From contig DAHUZK010000064.1 in the NCBI GenBank assembly GCA_027306605.1, positions 30,699 to 94,698 of the forward strand: a stretch of DNA of 64,000 bases, written 5' to 3'. Shown here piece by piece: positions 61,173-64,000 of the stretch. Source of the stretch: Acidimicrobiaceae bacterium (GTDB lineage: Bacteria; Actinomycetota; Acidimicrobiia; Acidimicrobiales; RAAP-2). The position numbers and the translations under genes were made by a program. Below the pieces are notes generated by a model. That model saw only the letters and a list, made by a program, of their open reading frames with translations. It did not search any database and was not told the DNA's origin. Every line of letters begins with the position of its first letter. Within the stretch, counting starts at the first letter, position 1.

Positions 61173-62909
61173 TTGAGCCCCGACGAGCCCGAAGTCCCCG
61201 TCCCCACCGCGCCCGACGGGCCCCCGGCCGAGGCCGGGCGCTCGCGCCATGCGCTCCAGTCGGAACTGCGCACGTCGCGCAAGCACGAGCGCAGACACCG
61301 GCACCGCTGGCGGCGCCGGTCGCTCTGGGCCCTGGCCTCGGTCGTGCTCCTCGCCGCCATCGGCGCCGGCGGCCTCTACCTCTACGTCAACTACCGCTTC
61401 GACCAGATCAAGAAGATCCATGCCAAGCACCTGGTCCACGCGGCGCCGGTCAACTCCCAGCAGCCCTTCAACATGCTCCTGGTCGGCTCCGACTCGCGCG
61501 CCTTCGTCAGCAACGCCACACAGGCGCAGGCGTTCGGCAACCAGTCCAACGCCGGCGGCCAGCGCAGCGACGTCACCATGGTGGCCCGCTTCGACCCCGC
61601 GGCCAAGACGGTGACGGTGCTCTCCATCCCGCGCGATCTGTGGGTCGACATCCCGGGCAACTCGGTCGTGGCGGGCATGAACCGGATCAACGCCGCCTTC
61701 GACTCGGGTCCCGATCTCCTGATCCAGACCATCGAGCAGCAGCTCGGCATTCCGATCAACCACTACATGGCGGTGAACTTCCCCGGCTTCTCGGGCATGG
61801 TGAACGCGCTCGGCGGTGTCACCATGGACTTCCCGACCGAGGTCAAGGACCGATACACCGGTCTCGACGTGACCAGCACCGGATGCCAGGTGGTGAGCGG
61901 GACCACGGCCCTGCAGCTCGTGCGGAGCCGCCATCTCTACTACATGAACGCCAACGGCTACTGGGAGGGCGACGGTCTCTCGGACTTCAGCCGCATCCAG
62001 CGCCAGGACGCCTTCTTCCGCGCCGTGCTGGCGAAGGTGAACCAGATCGGGCTCGACCCCATCACCATCAACTCGTTCATCGGCGCCGCCGTGACCAACC
62101 TGACCATCGACGACACCTTGACCAAGGGCGACCTCTACACCATGGCGCAGGACTTCCGCGGCCTGCCCGCGTCACACCTCGTCACCGAGACGCTGCCCAC
62201 CACCGGCTTCGTGACGGCCGGCGGCGCCGACGTGCTCAGGGAGGCGCAGCCCTACGCGCAGGACATGATCGACGCCTTCAACGCCATCGGCACCACCGCG
62301 GCGGTCCCTGTCGCCAGCGGCGCCGGCAAGGCCGACCGGGCCGCGACGACGACCACCGTGCCCCCGGTGCCGCGGTCACGGGTGACCGTCAACGTGCTCA
62401 ACGCCTCGTCGGTGAACGGCATCGCCCACAGCACCGCCGGCGCGCTCTCGAGGCAGGGGTTCACCATCGGTGAGATCGGCAACGCCTCGGCGCCCATCCC
62501 CTCGTCCGGTCCCTCCGAGATCCTCTACGGGCCCTCGGCCGGCGCGGCGGCCCACACGCTCGGTTCGGCCCTGGGGGGTCCGTTCACCTACGTGCCCGAC
62601 TCGAGCCTGAGCGGGCAGACCGTCTCGCTCCTCGTGGCGGGCAACGCGCTCTCGGTCACCGGCGCCGGTCCGGGCTCGGGGGCGACGGGGGCGACGGGGG
62701 CGACGGGGGCGACAGCGACCACGGCACCGACGACCACGACCACGACGACCATCCCCGGCGACGTCTACACGAACACGCAGGCCGAGCCGTGGAACCCCTA
62801 CCCCTGCACCCCGGGCCAGAGCACGTCGGCCTCACCGACGACGCCGACCTCGCCCCGGGCCAAGGCGGGTCACACACCGGGCACCCGGGCCACCAAGGCG
62901 GCGCAGTAG
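61173..62909 (+). CDS. LytR-CpsA-Psr family cell-wall glycopolymer ligase
   Basis: A 578-residue LCP protein. An Arg/His-rich cytoplasmic start (RKHERRHRHRWRRR, 36-49) precedes one helix (51-72). The LCP domain (about 95-280) has LLVGSDSRAF, SDVTMVARFDPA, LSIPRDLWVDIPG, MNRINAAFDSG and FPGFSGMVNALGGVTMDFP. A LytR_C domain follows, then a Thr/Pro tail. LCP enzymes transfer polymers such as arabinogalactan or teichoic acid to peptidoglycan. TTG at 61173 is preferred because TATTTT is 8 nt upstream; ATG at 61131 would add 14 residues but sits beside the divergent promoter. Confidence 0.92.
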   Translation: MSPDEPEVPVPTAPDGPPAEAGRSRHALQSELRTSRKHERRHRHRWRRRSLWALASVVLLAAIGAGGLYLYVNYRFDQIKKIHAKHLVHAAPVNSQQPFNMLLVGSDSRAFVSNATQAQAFGNQSNAGGQRSDVTMVARFDPAAKTVTVLSIPRDLWVDIPGNSVVAGMNRINAAFDSGPDLLIQTIEQQLGIPINHYMAVNFPGFSGMVNALGGVTMDFPTEVKDRYTGLDVTSTGCQVVSGTTALQLVRSRHLYYMNANGYWEGDGLSDFSRIQRQDAFFRAVLAKVNQIGLDPITINSFIGAAVTNLTIDDTLTKGDLYTMAQDFRGLPASHLVTETLPTTGFVTAGGADVLREAQPYAQDMIDAFNAIGTTAAVPVASGAGKADRAATTTTVPPVPRSRVTVNVLNASSVNGIAHSTAGALSRQGFTIGEIGNASAPIPSSGPSEILYGPSAGAAAHTLGSALGGPFTYVPDSSLSGQTVSLLVAGNALSVTGAGPGSGATGATGATGATATTAPTTTTTTTIPGDVYTNTQAEPWNPYPCTPGQSTSASPTTPTSPRAKAGHTPGTRATKAAQ

Positions 62910-62912
62910 CGG

Positions 62913-62942
62913 GCCCGGGCGGCTCGGCGCGCCCGTCCGGGC
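62913..62942. terminator. GC-rich hairpin between LCP gene and whiB
   Basis: GCCCGGGCGG pairs with CCCGTCCGGGC-type sequence, giving a stem of about ten pairs with one G-T, between convergent genes. Confidence 0.45.
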
Positions 62943-62955
62943 GGCCGTGCTCGGC

Positions 62956-63195
62956 TCAGGCGGACTTGCGCCGCTGCCGCACGATCCGCCGGCGCTCCCG
63001 CTCCGTCGTGCCGCCCCAGATGCCCTCACGCTCGCGGTGGGCCAGGGCGTGCTCCAGGCACGCCTGACGGACCGGGCAGACGGCGCACACAGCCTTGGCC
63101 TCGGCCGCGTCGGCCTCGTCCTCGGTGACCGGGTAGAACGCCTCGACGTCGAGGCCCCGGCAGGCGGCTTGCTTGCGCCACGTGGTGGCGGTCAT
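62956..63195 (-). CDS. WhiB-family transcription factor
   Basis: A 79-residue WhiB-like protein. Four cysteines (C12, C37, C40, C46; the last three in CAVCPVRQAC) bind a 4Fe-4S cluster; GIWGGTTERERRR is the conserved turn followed by a basic tail. Such factors control division, stress and differentiation. ATG at 63195 is preferred over GTG at 63204 because GAGGAAG is 8 nt upstream of the ATG. Confidence 0.95.
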   Translation of the reverse strand: MTATTWRKQAACRGLDVEAFYPVTEDEADAAEAKAVCAVCPVRQACLEHALAHREREGIWGGTTERERRRIVRQRRKSA

Positions 63196-63305
63196 GGGAA
63201 ACACTTCCTCGGTAACGAATCGGGGGGCGGATACTTGCTTCGCCCTGGTCAGAGGTCCTCTCGGCGCTGGTCCGACGGCTTCATCCCTGAATTCGGCGAA
63301 CGACG

Positions 63306-63335
63306 AGTATGGCTTAAGTCCTGAACGCCTGTAAA
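63306..63335 (-). promoter_or_regulatory. Candidate whiB promoter with -35 and -10
   Basis: On the minus strand TTTACA (63330-63335) and CATACT (63306-63311) are separated by 18 bp in a locally AT-richer region. The leader to ATG 63195 is about 100 nt, unlike the leaderless genes. Confidence 0.4.
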
Positions 63336-63360
63336 GACACGCGCACGGAATTACCCCTGG

Positions 63361-63996
63361 TCAGCCTATCGGTAGTGCCTTTGTTGTGCCGCGCAGGTCG
63401 CCGAGCAGTTCGGCGCGCACCGGGGGTGGCAGGACGGCGCGCTCCTCGTAGGCGCGATGGGTGGAGACCAGGGCCACCTCGGCCGCTCCCTCGAAGCGGT
63501 CCACCTGGGCATCCGTGAAGGGGAAGCGCAGGTAGTGGACCGCAGGCGTCACGGTCTCACGGGTCAGGGCCGCCGCGTGCTCGGCCTCGGGCACGCTCCT
63601 CACCAGGTCGTCGCCGAAGGCGATCCCGACCTGCCGCTCGATCCCGACCAGCTCGGGGAGCCAGTCGCGCAGCGCCGCCTCCGAGGTCAGCTCGATGAGC
63701 AGCGTCGCCGACAGCTCCCCCGGTCCGGGCAACAGGCGGTTGTACACGTCGAGCTCGCCCTGGATCGCCTCGTCGCTGATGATCTTCTCGACCCGGGCCA
63801 TCTCCTGCACCTGGAAGCGCACGGTGTCGAGGCACTCGAACACGAGCGTCATGATGGGGCCCAGTCCCACCCGCCGGTTTCGCTTGCGGGCGATGACGCG
63901 GGCCCGGTACTCCTGGCGGACCCGCTCGTAGGCCCGGAGGTCGAGCACGTCGGCCAGGGTCAGCGCCGTCGCGCCCTCCCCGCCGGCTCCGCTCAT
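63361..63996 (-). CDS. DUF3501 family protein
   Basis: A 211-residue protein of the DUF3501 family: LTLADVLDLRAYERVRQEYRA, ARKRNRRVGLGPIMTLVFE and DTVRFQVQEMARVEKI. Relatives are often next to rubrerythrin or heterodisulfide-reductase-like genes. Function unknown. ATG at 63996 is near the window edge; upstream context is not visible. Confidence 0.88.
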   Translation of the reverse strand: MSGAGGEGATALTLADVLDLRAYERVRQEYRARVIARKRNRRVGLGPIMTLVFECLDTVRFQVQEMARVEKIISDEAIQGELDVYNRLLPGPGELSATLLIELTSEAALRDWLPELVGIERQVGIAFGDDLVRSVPEAEHAAALTRETVTPAVHYLRFPFTDAQVDRFEGAAEVALVSTHRAYEERAVLPPPVRAELLGDLRGTTKALPIG

Positions 63997-64000
63997 CGGG

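Overview
The window is GC-rich (roughly 70 %) chromosomal DNA of an actinobacterium. Mycothiol enzymes (a mycothiol S-conjugate amidase and a maleylpyruvate-isomerase/DinB family protein), luciferase-like F420-type oxidoreductases, a WhiB factor, a SepIVA-like division protein, DUF2469 and a LytR-CpsA-Psr ligase all point to Actinomycetota. The mixture, with many acyl-CoA genes and almost no mobile DNA, suggests a member of the class Acidimicrobiia; this lineage call is an inference. No rRNA, tRNA, CRISPR array, insertion sequence or prophage was seen.

Layout. 1-6523: an acyl-CoA carboxylase cluster (AtuA-like protein, biotin carboxylase/BCCP subunit, carboxyltransferase, AtuE/LiuC-like hydratase) with a divergent AtuD/IVD-like acyl-CoA dehydrogenase, resembling acyclic terpene (atu) or leucine (liu) catabolism. 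6551-11363: thioesterase, GNAT acetyltransferase, RecB-like nuclease, PAP2 phosphatase, DsbA-like protein, LLM oxidoreductase. 11444-14735: purK-purE, a ChbG-like deacetylase and a repeat-bearing membrane protein. 14804-18885: mca, then the envelope-stress set pspA-htpX-pspAB and a tyrosine phosphatase. 18936-25214: pterin dehydratase/fumC, an orphan sensor kinase, and an acyltransferase-SGNH protein coupled to a very short LLM-like protein.

25287-53136 is the conserved actinobacterial housekeeping block, almost all on the minus strand: dprA-comM, (SPFH-NfeD-enoyl-CoA hydratase insertion), yraN-DUF2469-rplS-trmD-rimM-khpA-rpsP, ffh, ftsY-smc, mutM-rnc-acpP-plsX-rpmF-yceD-sepIVA-coaD-rsmD-recG-DAK2 kinase, then rpmB and thiL. 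It joins protein targeting (SRP and its receptor), ribosome and tRNA maturation, chromosome condensation, DNA repair and uptake, and phospholipid initiation. 53198-63996 holds GTP-dependent PEP carboxykinase, an MFS transporter divergent from a lone AsnC-type domain, a CaiB-family racemase/CoA-transferase, galactokinase-like, trpD, a second acyl-CoA dehydrogenase, an LCP ligase, whiB and a DUF3501 protein.

Expression signals are unusually legible. About 21 genes that begin transcription units have a TANNNT -10 element only 5-8 nt before the start codon, which implies leaderless mRNAs. Inside operons genes are joined by 4-bp ATGA/GTGA or TGATG overlaps. Three divergent gene pairs share one 10-bp ANNNTANNNT element (one pair with a mismatch) in which the two -10 hexamers overlap by the TA step. 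Two intergenic gaps of 335 and 393 bp, upstream of comM and of smc, carry clustered GTATAC palindromes and are the least explained DNA in the window. purK and rimM appear to start with CTG.
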